DNA of 64,000 nt from Allomeiothermus silvanus DSM 9946 (GCF_000092125.1 NC_014212.1:1136001-1200000); one strand, 5' to 3'. Shown: positions 1 through 8,803, counted from the first letter of the stretch. Notes: generated by a model from the sequence alone, not told the origin. Numbers and translations: made by a program.

Positions 1-341
1 ATTTCCAAGGTGAGGGGATCCTCCTGGCCTTCGATGAAAAGCCGGGGGCAGGGATCCTCTTGTTCTGGTTTCAGGCGTAGCCTCAAGGGGCGCCGCCGCT
101 TAGCCTCTTGCCAGAGGGCCACCTTGGCCTCACAGTGGGGGCAGCCAGGCCGGTAAAAAAGCTCTACTCGAGGTCCCAGGGCAGCCATCGGGTTCTCGCG
201 GAGGAGCCGCGCGCAGGTGGCGTCTTCTGCTGGGTAGCGTTCCCCGTCTACTTGCACCCAGTGGGGTTCACCCTGGATCTTTGTAGCGCAGAGGGCACAG
301 CGCAGCAGGGTGAGATCGGTCTTGGCCGAAGCCAGGGTCAT
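1..341 (-). CDS. Thioredoxin/glutaredoxin-like protein of the mer cluster (3' part outside the window)
   Basis: The reading frame starts at the ATG complementary to 339-341, five bases after the merA stop, and runs off the left edge. It begins MTLASAKTDLTLLRCALC and has an N-terminal CALC pair, then a YRPGCPHC segment about 60 residues in. That segment resembles the CxxC active site of thioredoxin-fold proteins (CPHC), and the downstream CPRLFIEG fits the cis-proline strand of that fold. The tight spacing suggests co-transcription with merA. A role in thiol redox or metal delivery during mercury detoxification is inference. It is not recognisably MerB. Confidence 0.6.
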   Translation of the reverse strand, partial: MTLASAKTDLTLLRCALCATKIQGEPHWVQVDGERYPAEDATCARLLRENPMAALGPRVELFYRPGCPHCEAKVALWQEAKRRRPLRLRLKPEQEDPCPRLFIEGQEDPLTLE

Positions 342-346
342 AGCAC

Positions 347-1720
347 CTAAGCGCAGCACGAGAGCCTTCCTACCTCGGTATCGAGGGCCTGGGCCACCAG
401 CCGGATGCCCTCGGCCAGGGTCAGGTAGGGGTGGAAGGTGTCGATCAGGTCGCGGTAATTAAGACCAAACTTGACCGCCAGCACCGCCTCCTGCAGCGCG
501 TCGCCAGCCTCAGGAGCCAGGATGGAAAGCCCTAGCACCCCTCCCTCGGTATCGACCACCAGTTTGAACATCCCCCGCGGGTCATGCTGCGCTAAGGCTT
601 TGGGGAGTTGGTCTAAGGGGAGCCTGGCCACCCGGATGCCTGAACCATACCGCTTACGGGCCTCTTCCTCGGTAAGCCCCACCGTGGCCAGGGCAGGGTC
701 GGTGAAGGTCACGCGGGGCACCGCTTGAAGATCGAGGGCTTCTTCCCCTCCCAGCGCATTCCGCGCCGCGACGCGCCCGGACTGGGCGGCCACATAGACG
801 TACTGCGGCAAACCCGCGGCGTCACCCGCGGCAAAGACGCGAGGATTGCTGGTCTTGAGGTGTGCATCCACCTGAATCTCTCCCCGCGGGCCTAGTCCCA
901 CCCCGGCGGCCTCCAACTCGAGCCCCCCGGTGCGGGGTTTGCGCCCGGTGGCTACCAGCAAGCGTTCGGCGCGGAACACCCCGCCCTCGGTGTGTACCCG
1001 GAATTCACTGTCGCGCTCCACCCGCTCTACCCGGACCCCGGTGTGGACCGAAAGCCCTTCGGCCTCGAGGTAGCCCCTGAGCATCGTGGAAAGCTCAGGG
1101 TCTTCGCTGGGGAGCAGGTAGGGGGTGGCCTCGAGCACGGTTACCTCCGTTCCCAGCCGGGCATAGGCCTGGGCGATCTCCAGACCGATAGCCCCTACGC
1201 CGATGACCAGGAGGTTTTGGGGCTGTCTGTCCGGGGAGAGGGCTTCAGGGTAGGTCCAGGGCTTGCTATCAGCCAGGCCAGGGATGGGGGGCAGCGTCGC
1301 AGATGCGCCAGTGGCGAGCAGGTAGCGCTGGGCCTTGTGGACCTGCCCGTTTACCTCCAGGGTCTCCCCGTCGAGGAAACGGGCCTGACCGCGGATCAGG
1401 GGGGCCCCGGCGGCCTCCAGCACCTCGGCGTACTTCTCCTGGCGCAGGCTACGCACCAGGGCATCTTTTTGCTCGATAACCTGCTCCAGCTCGACCCTCT
1501 CGGCTTGGGTCCGAATCCCCCGGAAGGGGTGATGTCCGGCCTTGTGGAAGGCTTCGGCAGCACGCAGCAAGGCCTTGGAGGGCACGCAGCCCACGTTGAC
1601 GCAGGTCCCGCCCAGGACTCCACCCTCGATGACCGCGGCTTTAGCCCCTTTGGAGGCCGCTTCCAAGGCCGCGGCCACCCCCGCCGAGCCCGAGCCTATG
1701 ATGAGGAGGTCGTAGCTCAT
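347..1720 (-). CDS. merA: Mercuric reductase MerA (core form without the NmerA domain)
   Basis: A flavoprotein disulfide reductase of 457 residues that reduces Hg(II) to volatile Hg(0) with NADPH in the cytoplasm. The N-terminus is an FAD-binding GSGSAG motif, followed by the redox pair in GGTCVNVGCVPSKALL. A second Rossmann motif (GVGAIGLEIAQAY) binds NADPH, and the C-terminus ends SCCA, the vicinal cysteine pair typical of MerA. The start at 1720 gives MSYDLLIIGSGSAG; an upstream extension of the frame overlaps the HMA gene and is not real. Its ATG overlaps the TGA of the HMA gene by one base, so the two are translationally coupled. The N-terminal metal-binding domain found in many MerA proteins is here a separate gene. 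Confidence 0.95.
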   Translation of the reverse strand: MSYDLLIIGSGSAGVAAALEAASKGAKAAVIEGGVLGGTCVNVGCVPSKALLRAAEAFHKAGHHPFRGIRTQAERVELEQVIEQKDALVRSLRQEKYAEVLEAAGAPLIRGQARFLDGETLEVNGQVHKAQRYLLATGASATLPPIPGLADSKPWTYPEALSPDRQPQNLLVIGVGAIGLEIAQAYARLGTEVTVLEATPYLLPSEDPELSTMLRGYLEAEGLSVHTGVRVERVERDSEFRVHTEGGVFRAERLLVATGRKPRTGGLELEAAGVGLGPRGEIQVDAHLKTSNPRVFAAGDAAGLPQYVYVAAQSGRVAARNALGGEEALDLQAVPRVTFTDPALATVGLTEEEARKRYGSGIRVARLPLDQLPKALAQHDPRGMFKLVVDTEGGVLGLSILAPEAGDALQEAVLAVKFGLNYRDLIDTFHPYLTLAEGIRLVAQALDTEVGRLSCCA

Positions 1721-1986
1721 CACACCCCCGCAGCGATCAACTGGGCCGGGTAACCCACGGCCTGCAGCTCGTCGAGCCAGGCTTCCAGGGGGGCTTCCCC
1801 TGCCACCGTGGCTTCCTTGCGCAGGTAGTCCACCCGTACCCGCACCGTGCTGGGCACGCGCTCGAGGGCGGCTTCCACCGTGCGGATGCAACCTGAGTAC
1901 CGGCGGTTGCCGGGTCGCGCGGGCGCGACTTCACTGGCACAGTGCATCCCCGGAACCTTGAGTTTGTACTGGTGTGTGGTGTCCAT
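1720..1986 (-). CDS. Small heavy-metal-associated (HMA) protein with interrupted CxxC loop
   Basis: An 88-residue protein beginning MDTTHQYKLKVPGMHCA. Its second half (CIRTVEAALERV through VGYPAQLIAAG) is a clear ferredoxin-like HMA fold such as MerP, CopZ or NmerA. The family norm is GMxCxxC. Here the sequence reads GMHCA, then 14 additional residues, then GCIRTVE, so the two cysteines are far apart. The insert is about 42 bases and contains two short inverted repeats. The gene is first in the operon behind a MerR-type promoter. It may hand mercury to MerA, but with this loop metal binding may be lost or altered. Confidence 0.8.
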   Translation of the reverse strand: MDTTHQYKLKVPGMHCASEVAPARPGNRRYSGCIRTVEAALERVPSTVRVRVDYLRKEATVAGEAPLEAWLDELQAVGYPAQLIAAGV

Positions 1987-1992
1987 GCCGCT

Positions 1993-2024
1993 ACCCTAAA
2001 CCCTGGAGTGGGCTCCAGGGTCAA
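1993..2024 (-). promoter_or_regulatory. MerR-type promoter and operator of the HMA-merA operon
   Basis: On the minus strand a -35 TTGACC (2019-2024) and a -10 TAGGGT (1993-1998) are separated by 20 bases, longer than the usual 17. The spacer holds a perfect dyad: ACCCTGGAG, TGGG, CTCCAGGGT at 2000-2021. This is the hallmark of MerR-family operators, where the activator untwists an over-long spacer. The -10 box ends six bases before the ATG at 1986, so the transcript is probably leaderless. Confidence 0.75.
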
Positions 2025-2036
2025 GGGGTCGGGGGG

Positions 2037-2444
2037 TCAGGCAGGGGTGGGGTCCAGGTAGACGCAGTGGTCCTTGCCATCGCAGGCAGGATCGGGGTGG
2101 GCTTCGGCCCACTCCAGCCGCTCAGCCAGGGCATTGCGCAGGGCGCTGAGTTCGGCGATGCGCTCATCCAGCAGGGCCACCTTCTGGCCGAGTACCCGGC
2201 GCACATCGGCGCAAGGAGGGCGGCCTCCTTGCATGGCCTCGAGCACCGCCTTAATCTCCTCGAGCGACAGCCCCAGTGCCCGGGCCTGCTTGATGAAGCG
2301 CAGGCGCTGGAAAGCCCCCTCACCATAAAGGCGGTAGCCCCCCTCGCTGCGCCCTTCTGGGCATAGCAAACCTTCGCGCTCGTAGAAGCGCAAGGTATCG
2401 CGGCTTAGCCCACTTGCCCTGGCCAGTTCGCCGATGTGGTACAT
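2037..2444 (-). CDS. merR: MerR-family metal-responsive regulator
   Basis: A 135-residue activator-repressor starting MYHIGELARASGLSRDTLRFYEREGLL, the classic MerR winged helix. An alternative ATG lies at 2462, but TACAAT just before it looks like the -10 box, so the downstream ATG is preferred. The dimerisation helix begins with Cys78 (PPCADVRRVL), and the C-terminal loop has Cys121 and Cys127 (ACDGKDHC), a three-cysteine pattern as in MerR and ZntR. Genomic context with merA favours mercury. It should bind the dyad between 2000 and 2021. Confidence 0.9.
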   Translation of the reverse strand: MYHIGELARASGLSRDTLRFYEREGLLCPEGRSEGGYRLYGEGAFQRLRFIKQARALGLSLEEIKAVLEAMQGGRPPCADVRRVLGQKVALLDERIAELSALRNALAERLEWAEAHPDPACDGKDHCVYLDPTPA

Positions 2445-2561
2445 GGACCGATTTTCCTGCATTGTAGTCCTGAAAAAGGTGGCTTTTACAGCACTTGAGA
2501 GCAGGTGCCTACCCTTCAGCCGCCGTAGGGAGCGAAGGAGCTTGTCCTGATAGCTTCTCCA

Positions 2562-3479
2562 TCAGGCCGGGGTTTCCCTGCTCCCTAGCACTGCTGCTAC
2601 CACCCCTACTAGGAGGACCCCCGCCCCCAGTAGCACCTGCAGACCGGGGAGTTCACCAAAGACGAAATAGGCCAGCAGGCTCGCCCCCACCGGCTCAAAA
2701 AGGATCGCCAGCGTCACCAGCACCGGAGCTACCCAACGCACCGCCCAGTTGAAGCTGGTGTGCCCGATAAGTTGGGGAATCAAGGCCATAAGGAGGATCC
2801 ACACATAGGCTTGGGCAGGGTAGCCTAGGTAGGGAGTACCGAATAGAAAAGGGAGTGGCAGCAGTACGAGGGCAGCCGCACTATAGGCGACCGCAGCGTA
2901 AAGACCGATGGGAAACCCCCGCTGTTGGGCTTCCCGCCCCAGCAGAAAATAAAACGAGACCGCCACCGCTCCCGCCACTGCCAGGAAGTTTCCTAAAGCC
3001 GGGTTGGGACCAGGGTTGGAGCCCCCCCCCAGGGCTATGATCAACCCTCCGATGAAGGCCACCGTGATCCCCAAGATAGTAAGCCGTGCTGGGGGCTGCT
3101 TGAGCCAGACCCAGGAGATCAGAGCGACCCAGATGGGGTTGGTGTTGACCAGGGTCACGCTGGCGGCGATGGAGGTGTAGGAGATGGAGGTGATCCAGGT
3201 GGCGAAGTGAACGGCCAGAAACACGCCCGCCAGGATGGCATAGCGCCAGGCTCCGGCCCCCAGCTTGGCCCTGCGCAACGCTCCCCAGGCGGGGATCAGT
3301 ACCAGCGAGGCCAGGGTAAGCCGCAGGGCGCTCACCACCAGGCTGAATCCCACGCTGTGCACCGCGGCGGCTTCGGTCGCTAGCCGAACAAAGATCGAGC
3401 CAAAGGACACCGCCAACACCCCGGCGGCCAGGATAAAGAGGACGGTGAGGCTCGAGGGCCGTGGGATCGAAGGGTGCAT
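2562..3479 (-). CDS. EamA/DMT-family membrane transporter
   Basis: A 305-residue integral membrane protein with about ten hydrophobic helices arranged as two EamA repeats. The first contains FVRLATEAAAVHSVGFSLVV and SYTSIAASVTLVNTNPIWVA, the second LIGHTSFNWAVRWVAPVLVT. Members of this family export small metabolites or amino acids; the substrate cannot be read from the sequence. The start is 42 bases from IS copy A, which now separates this gene from the divergent pnt operon. Confidence 0.85.
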   Translation of the reverse strand: MHPSIPRPSSLTVLFILAAGVLAVSFGSIFVRLATEAAAVHSVGFSLVVSALRLTLASLVLIPAWGALRRAKLGAGAWRYAILAGVFLAVHFATWITSISYTSIAASVTLVNTNPIWVALISWVWLKQPPARLTILGITVAFIGGLIIALGGGSNPGPNPALGNFLAVAGAVAVSFYFLLGREAQQRGFPIGLYAAVAYSAAALVLLPLPFLFGTPYLGYPAQAYVWILLMALIPQLIGHTSFNWAVRWVAPVLVTLAILFEPVGASLLAYFVFGELPGLQVLLGAGVLLVGVVAAVLGSRETPA

Positions 3480-3521
3480 GGCCCTGATTTTCGCATGTAC
3501 GTCCGCTGCCGTGCTAGTGGG

Positions 3522-3687
3522 TGTAATCGGTCAACACATTTGAGACTCTTTGAGGAACCGACTCCTCTTGCATCTTAGCCAAAAACTCCAGCGGAGCAAG
3601 ACCCTGTAATCGGTCAACACATTTGAGACTCTTTGAGGAACCGACTCCTCTTGCATCTTAGCCAAAAACTCCAGCGGAGCAAGACCC
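3522..3687. repeat. 83-bp tandem duplication of the IS end
   Basis: Bases 3522-3604 and 3605-3687 are the same sequence, each beginning TGTAATCGGTCAACACAT and running to GCAAGACCC. The target duplication GTGGG flanks the outer unit, so the duplication arose inside an already inserted element. Confidence 0.9.
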
Positions 3688-4667
3688 CCCAGGGCCATGT
3701 GAGGCCTTCGGCGGTTGTAGTAGTCCAGGTAGGTATCCAGCTCTGCCTGCAGCTCGCTGAGCGGGGTGGGCAAAGGCCGGGTGTAGAACTCCTCCTTGAA
3801 GGTCCGCTGCATCCGCTCCACGTGACCATTGAGTTTAGGACTCCTCGGCGGTAGCACAAACAAGGCAATCCCCAGAGCACAGCAGGCCTCCTCAAACTCG
3901 GCCATGAACTCGCTGCCCCCATCCACCTGGATGGCCCGGATGGGAAAAGGGGCCCTGGCCAGAAGCAAGGACAAGAACCCCTCAGAAAGCTTAGCCGTGG
4001 CCCGGCTGTGCACCTCCGCCAGGACAAACCGGCTATGGAGGTCAATCGCCGAGAAGTGCTTGACCATGCTTCCCGGTCCTAAGGTCAGGGTGAGGGTGTC
4101 CACCTGGACCAGGTCCCCAGGAGCCCTGGCCTCGTATCCTCGGGGCTTCCTTTTGGCGTAGGGCCGGTTTACCCTTCGCTTTAGCTTCCCTCTTTGAGTC
4201 CGGGCCAGGTAGCCGGCCACGCTCTCGATACGTCGGTGCTTCTCCAGGTAGGCCAGGATGCGCCCCACCGTGCGTTCGCTCATCTGGAAACCCTCCTTGC
4301 GGAGGGTAAGCCAGATGGACCAGCGTCCCCAGGTGGGGTTTTCCTTGCGGAGAGTTTCTATTCTAATGAGCAGCCCTGGGGTCCAGTGGACCTTTGTGCG
4401 CAGGTGCTTAGGGCGGCGGGAGCGGGGTTTGAGTCCAGCCAGGCCCTTTTCTTTTAGGGCTTTTTGCCAGCGGTGGTAGGTGGCCCGGCTGATCCCGACC
4501 AGGTCCTGGATCTCCTTCCAGCTCTTTTTACTTTCACGCAGGGCTTTGACCAGTCGGAGCTTGCGCAGACGTTCCTGGACCTCTGGGTCGCTTGCGTTGG
4601 CCTCGGCCAGCCTCTGTGCTTGTCTAGCGCCTCTCCATATCTCTCGGCCAACGGTGGTAAACTGCAC
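3531..4667 (-). CDS. IS481-like DDE transposase (copy A)
   Basis: It starts at GTG behind GGAGG. Residues 1-110 hold two helix-turn-helix regions ([20 protein letters not shown] and later [12 protein letters not shown]). The integrase core shows D in VQVDTLTL, D in IQVDGGSEF and E in [14 protein letters not shown], the DDE triad. The first 354 residues are identical to copies B, C and F. Because the element end is duplicated, this copy gains a tail [12 protein letters not shown]...ESQMC and stops inside the element, unlike its sisters. Confidence 0.9.
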   Translation of the reverse strand: MQFTTVGREIWRGARQAQRLAEANASDPEVQERLRKLRLVKALRESKKSWKEIQDLVGISRATYHRWQKALKEKGLAGLKPRSRRPKHLRTKVHWTPGLLIRIETLRKENPTWGRWSIWLTLRKEGFQMSERTVGRILAYLEKHRRIESVAGYLARTQRGKLKRRVNRPYAKRKPRGYEARAPGDLVQVDTLTLTLGPGSMVKHFSAIDLHSRFVLAEVHSRATAKLSEGFLSLLLARAPFPIRAIQVDGGSEFMAEFEEACCALGIALFVLPPRSPKLNGHVERMQRTFKEEFYTRPLPTPLSELQAELDTYLDYYNRRRPHMALGGLAPLEFLAKMQEESVPQRVSNVLTDYRVLLRWSFWLRCKRSRFLKESQMC

Positions 4668-4779
4668 CTGGGGAACCTCCTTTCCTGGTCGGTTCCCCTC
4701 TTTTTATCCCAGCTTAGAGTCTCACATGTGTTTGTCCGGGTTCAGTGGGATATACTGCACTGCATAAGTGGAGGTGGCG

Positions 4780-5913
4780 ATGGTGCACGTGGCTGTGCCA
4801 AAGGAATCCGCGCCGGGGGAGCGCCGGGTAGCCCTAACCCCAGAGGTGGTGGCCCGGCTGGTCAAGGAGGGGTGTGCGGTGCGCCTCGAGCATGGGGCCG
4901 GGGAGGGCGCGTTTTTCACCGATGAGGCCTTTCACCTAGCAGGAGCCGAGGTCGTAGAAGGGCACGAACTTTACTCGGGGGTCGAGGTGGTGTTCTCGGT
5001 GGGGCCGCTGCCCTTGGAAGTGATCCACCAATTGTCCGCGGATACGGTGCTGGTCAGTTTCCAGTACCCCTACCGTGATCCTGAGCGGGTACGGGCCATG
5101 GCCGAGCGGGGTTTGTCGGCGCTGGCGATGGAGCTTATCCCCCGCATTACCCGGGCCCAGAGCATGGACGCGCTCTCCAGCCAGGCCACCGTGGCGGGGT
5201 ACAAGGTGGCACTGCTGGCGGCGAACCTCTCGAGCCGATTTTTCCCCATGCTCACCACGGCAGCAGGGACGATCCGCCCGGCCAAGGTGCTGGTGATGGG
5301 GGTAGGGGTGGCGGGGTTGCAGGCCATCGCTACGGCGCGGCGCTTGGGGGCCAACGTTTGGGCTTACGACGTACGCAAAGCGGCCGCCGAGCAAGCCCTC
5401 TCCTTGGGGGCCAAGATCATCGAGCTACCCATCAGCGCCGAGGGAGAAGGTGGATACGCCCGCGAGCTCACCGAGGAGGAGAAGCGCATGCAGCAAGAGG
5501 CTTTGGCCAAGGAAATAGGCGGGATGGATGTGGTGATCACCACTGCGCAGATTCCGGGCCGCACGGCCCCTATTTTGATCACCCAGGATATGGTGGCACG
5601 GATGGCCCCCGGTGCGGTGATCGTAGACTTGGCGGCGGAGTCGGGGGGAAACTGCGAACTGACCCGGCCCGGCGAGGTGGTAGAGGCGAGCGGGGTGCGA
5701 ATCTACGGCCCTCTGAACCTGCCCAGCGAGCTTGCCATCCACGCCAGCGAGATGTACGCCAAAAACCTGTATAACCTTGCCAAACTCCTCATCAAAGATG
5801 GCCATCTGGCCCCTGACTGGTCCGATGAGATCCTGGCTGGGGCTTTGCTGGTGCATGGTGGCCAGGTGGTGCACGGGCCCACCCAAGAGTTGATCAAAAA
5901 GGAGGCGCGCTGA
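4780..5913 (+). CDS. pntA: NAD(P) transhydrogenase subunit alpha 1 (NAD-binding domain I)
   Basis: The 377-residue soluble subunit of the proton-translocating transhydrogenase, which transfers hydride between NADH and NADP+. It opens with the alanine-dehydrogenase/PNT N-terminal domain (VAVPKESAPGERRVALTP). A Rossmann motif VLVMGVGVAGLQAIATARRL follows near residue 170, and the C-terminal part contains NLPSELAIHASEMYAKNL. ATG 4780 follows GGAGGT at good distance; an upstream GTG at 4768 is less likely. IS copy A ends only 35 bases upstream, leaving a TATACT box at 4750. Confidence 0.95.
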   Translation: MVHVAVPKESAPGERRVALTPEVVARLVKEGCAVRLEHGAGEGAFFTDEAFHLAGAEVVEGHELYSGVEVVFSVGPLPLEVIHQLSADTVLVSFQYPYRDPERVRAMAERGLSALAMELIPRITRAQSMDALSSQATVAGYKVALLAANLSSRFFPMLTTAAGTIRPAKVLVMGVGVAGLQAIATARRLGANVWAYDVRKAAAEQALSLGAKIIELPISAEGEGGYARELTEEEKRMQQEALAKEIGGMDVVITTAQIPGRTAPILITQDMVARMAPGAVIVDLAAESGGNCELTRPGEVVEASGVRIYGPLNLPSELAIHASEMYAKNLYNLAKLLIKDGHLAPDWSDEILAGALLVHGGQVVHGPTQELIKKEAR

Positions 5914-6206
5914 TGGATCCCACTTGGGCTGCGCTATACATTTTCTTGCTGGCGGCGTTTACCGGTTATGAGGTGATCTCGAGGGTCCCGGTGATCCTCC
6001 ACACTCCCCTTATGTCCGGTTCCAACTTCATTCACGGCATCGTGCTGGTGGGGGCCATGGTGGTATTGGGCAAGGCCGAGACCCCGCTCGAGCAGGCTAT
6101 CGGCTTCATCGGGGTGATGCTGGGCGCGGCCAACGCAGCGGGTGGCTACGCGGTGACCGAACGGATGCTGGAAATGTTCGAGAGGAAGCCGGCGGCTAAA
6201 CGCTGA
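5913..6206 (+). CDS. pntAB: NAD(P) transhydrogenase subunit alpha 2
   Basis: A 97-residue membrane protein with three hydrophobic helices, forming part of proton channel domain II. The ATG overlaps the TGA of pntA by one base. The conserved segment SGSNFIHGIVLVGAMVVLG and the glycine/alanine-rich third helix (GFIGVMLGAANAAGGYAVTERM) match the family. The three-gene split of alpha1, alpha2 and beta is the usual arrangement in Thermus and many other bacteria. Confidence 0.95.
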   Translation: MDPTWAALYIFLLAAFTGYEVISRVPVILHTPLMSGSNFIHGIVLVGAMVVLGKAETPLEQAIGFIGVMLGAANAAGGYAVTERMLEMFERKPAAKR

Positions 6207-6225
6207 GCGCCCAGGGTTTTCGCCT

Positions 6226-7590
6226 ATGGAAACGATTATTCAAGCAGTCTACTTCCTGACCGCTTTCCTCTTCATCACGGGCTTGCGGCGGATGGCCTCG
6301 CCCGCGACGGCCAAGAGCGGAATCGTGTGGGCAGGTGGGGCGATGGTGGCGGCTACGCTGGTTACCTTCTTGTCCCCGACCAGCCTTTCCACCAACTTGG
6401 TATTGATGATCGTAGCCATCGCGATCGGCGCGGGGGTGGCCTGGGTCGCGGCCAAGCGGGTGCAGATGACCGACATGCCACAGATGGTCGCCATCTACAA
6501 CGGCATGGGCGGCGGCGCGGCGGCTTCTATCGCGGCGGTGGAACTGCTACGCTCGGACTTCGAGAGCGGCGGGCTGATGGCCTTGGCCATCCTGGGCGGC
6601 CTGATCGGCTCGGTCTCCTTCACCGGTAGCCTGATCGCCTTCGCCAAGCTGCAAGGGCTAATGTCCAGCCGCCCCATCCAGTTTCCCCTCCAGCGCACAA
6701 TCAACCTGGCGGTGTTGGCCATCGCTCTGGTGATCGGGGCGATCTTGCTGGGCAACGACGCTTTGGGGCTTATCTTCCTGTTTTTCTTGGCGGCGCTAGC
6801 CTTTGGCGTGATGATGACCCTGCCCATCGGCGGGGGGGACATGCCGGTGGTGATCTCGCTGTATAACGCCTTCACCGGGCTGGCGGTGGGCTTTGAGGGG
6901 TTCGCCATCGGGAACCCTGCACTGATCGTGGCGGGCACGGTGGTGGGGGCGGCGGGCACGCTGCTTACGCTGCTGATGGCCAAGGCCATGAACCGCTCGC
7001 TATGGAGCGTACTAGTGGGTGGATTTGGGGTGGAGCAGACGGCGGGTGCGGTTCAGGGGAGCCTCAAGCCGATTGACCTCGAGGACGCCGCAGTGATGCT
7101 GGGTTATGCCCAGAAGGTGATTTTCGTGCCCGGATATGGGATGGCGGTGGCCCAGGCGCAGCACAAACTGCGCGAGCTAGCGGATGTGCTCGAGGCCAAA
7201 GGGGTAGAGGTCAAGTATGCCATCCACCCGGTGGCGGGCCGGATGCCGGGCCACATGAACGTGCTGCTGGCGGAGGCGGGTGTGCCTTACGAAAAACTCT
7301 ACGACCTCGAGGACATCAACCCGGAGTTCCCTCAGGCCGACGTAGCGGTGGTGATCGGGGCCAACGACGTGGTGAACCCGGCAGCCCACCGCCAGGGGAG
7401 CCCGCTTTACGGGATGCCGATTTTGGAGGTAGGTCAAGCCAAGAACGTCATCGTGATCAAACGCGGGCAGGGGAAGGGCTTTGCTGGGGTGGAGAACGAA
7501 CTGTTTTATGCCGATAACACCCGCATGCTCTACGGAGACGCCCAGAGCGTGCTGGGACAGCTGGTGCAGTCGCTGAAAAAGCTGTCCTAG
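6226..7590 (+). CDS. pntB: NAD(P) transhydrogenase subunit beta
   Basis: A 454-residue protein: about nine transmembrane helices (residues 1-260, with MPVVISLYNAFTGLAVGFEG) and a C-terminal NADP(H)-binding domain III containing VPGYGMAVAQAQHKLRELAD, HPVAGRMPGHMNVLLAEA and VVIGANDVVNPAA. It is last in the pnt operon, 19 bases after the alpha 2 gene. Its stop is followed by only 73 bases before IS copy B, with no clear terminator. Confidence 0.95.
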   Translation: METIIQAVYFLTAFLFITGLRRMASPATAKSGIVWAGGAMVAATLVTFLSPTSLSTNLVLMIVAIAIGAGVAWVAAKRVQMTDMPQMVAIYNGMGGGAAASIAAVELLRSDFESGGLMALAILGGLIGSVSFTGSLIAFAKLQGLMSSRPIQFPLQRTINLAVLAIALVIGAILLGNDALGLIFLFFLAALAFGVMMTLPIGGGDMPVVISLYNAFTGLAVGFEGFAIGNPALIVAGTVVGAAGTLLTLLMAKAMNRSLWSVLVGGFGVEQTAGAVQGSLKPIDLEDAAVMLGYAQKVIFVPGYGMAVAQAQHKLRELADVLEAKGVEVKYAIHPVAGRMPGHMNVLLAEAGVPYEKLYDLEDINPEFPQADVAVVIGANDVVNPAAHRQGSPLYGMPILEVGQAKNVIVIKRGQGKGFAGVENELFYADNTRMLYGDAQSVLGQLVQSLKKLS

Positions 7591-7663
7591 GAGGGTTGGG
7601 TTGGCAAAACCGGTGCATTTCTGCCCGGTAAAACGTTTCATCCTAAGAGGAGAGGATTTTCCC

Positions 7664-8803
7664 TGAACCCGGACAAACACATGTGAGACTCTAAGCTGGG
7701 ATAAAAAGAGGGGAACCGACCAGGAAAGGAGGTTCCCCAGGTGCAGTTTACCACCGTTGGCCGAGAGATATGGAGAGGCGCTAGACAAGCACAGAGGCTG
7801 GCCGAGGCCAACGCAAGCGACCCAGAGGTCCAGGAACGTCTGCGCAAGCTCCGACTGGTCAAAGCCCTGCGTGAAAGTAAAAAGAGCTGGAAGGAGATCC
7901 AGGACCTGGTCGGGATCAGCCGGGCCACCTACCACCGCTGGCAAAAAGCCCTAAAAGAAAAGGGCCTGGCTGGACTCAAACCCCGCTCCCGCCGCCCTAA
8001 GCACCTGCGCACAAAGGTCCACTGGACCCCAGGGCTGCTCATTAGAATAGAAACTCTCCGCAAGGAAAACCCCACCTGGGGACGCTGGTCCATCTGGCTT
8101 ACCCTCCGCAAGGAGGGTTTCCAGATGAGCGAACGCACGGTGGGGCGCATCCTGGCCTACCTGGAGAAGCACCGACGTATCGAGAGCGTGGCCGGCTACC
8201 TGGCCCGGACTCAAAGAGGGAAGCTAAAGCGAAGGGTAAACCGGCCCTACGCCAAAAGGAAGCCCCGAGGATACGAGGCCAGGGCTCCTGGGGACCTGGT
8301 CCAGGTGGACACCCTCACCCTGACCTTAGGACCGGGAAGCATGGTCAAGCACTTCTCGGCGATTGACCTCCATAGCCGGTTTGTCCTGGCGGAGGTGCAC
8401 AGCCGGGCCACGGCTAAGCTTTCTGAGGGGTTCTTGTCCTTGCTTCTGGCCAGGGCCCCTTTTCCCATCCGGGCCATCCAGGTGGATGGGGGCAGCGAGT
8501 TCATGGCCGAGTTTGAGGAGGCCTGCTGTGCTCTGGGGATTGCCTTGTTTGTGCTACCGCCGAGGAGTCCTAAACTCAATGGTCACGTGGAGCGGATGCA
8601 GCGGACCTTCAAGGAGGAGTTCTACACCCGGCCTTTGCCCACCCCGCTCAGCGAGCTGCAGGCAGAGCTGGATACCTACCTGGACTACTACAACCGCCGA
8701 AGGCCTCACATGGCCCTGGGGGGTCTTGCTCCGCTGGAGTTTTTGGCTAAGATGCAAGAGGAGTCGGTTCCTCAAAGAGTCTCAAATGTGTTGACCGATT
8801 ACA
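7664..8803 (+). mobile_element. IS481-like insertion sequence, copy B (no target duplication)
   Basis: A full-length 1140-bp copy with both inverted ends. The left flank ends TTTTCCC and the right flank begins ACCTGG, so there is no direct repeat, whereas copies A, C and F each have a 5-bp one. The right flank falls in the middle of a sugar permease gene. The element therefore marks a recombination or deletion breakpoint. Confidence 0.9.

Larger units (their letters stand above)
3522..4744 (-). mobile_element. IS481-like insertion sequence, copy A (1223 bp, with terminal duplication)
   Basis: Imperfect inverted ends TGTAATCGGTCAACACAT and TGAACCCGGACAAACACAT bound the element. GTGGG directly repeats on both sides (3517-3521 and 4745-4749). 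Copies B, C and F are 1140 bp; this one is longer by exactly 83 bp because its transposase-3' end is duplicated in tandem. It lies between the EamA gene and the pnt operon and probably separates pntA from its original upstream sequence. Confidence 0.9.

Noticed and set aside
1721-1891. N-terminal extension of merA
   Set aside because: It would overlap the HMA gene in another frame; MSYDLLIIGSGSAG is the normal family start.
4750-4755. TATACT before pntA as a full promoter formed with the IS end
   Set aside because: The only TTG-like box in the IS end is 13 bases away, too short; the original -35 is unclear.
3522-8803. Composite transposon carrying the pnt operon between inverted IS copies A and B
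   Set aside because: Copy A has its own matching GTGGG repeats and copy B has no repeat matching the left flank of A, so the two did not move as a unit.
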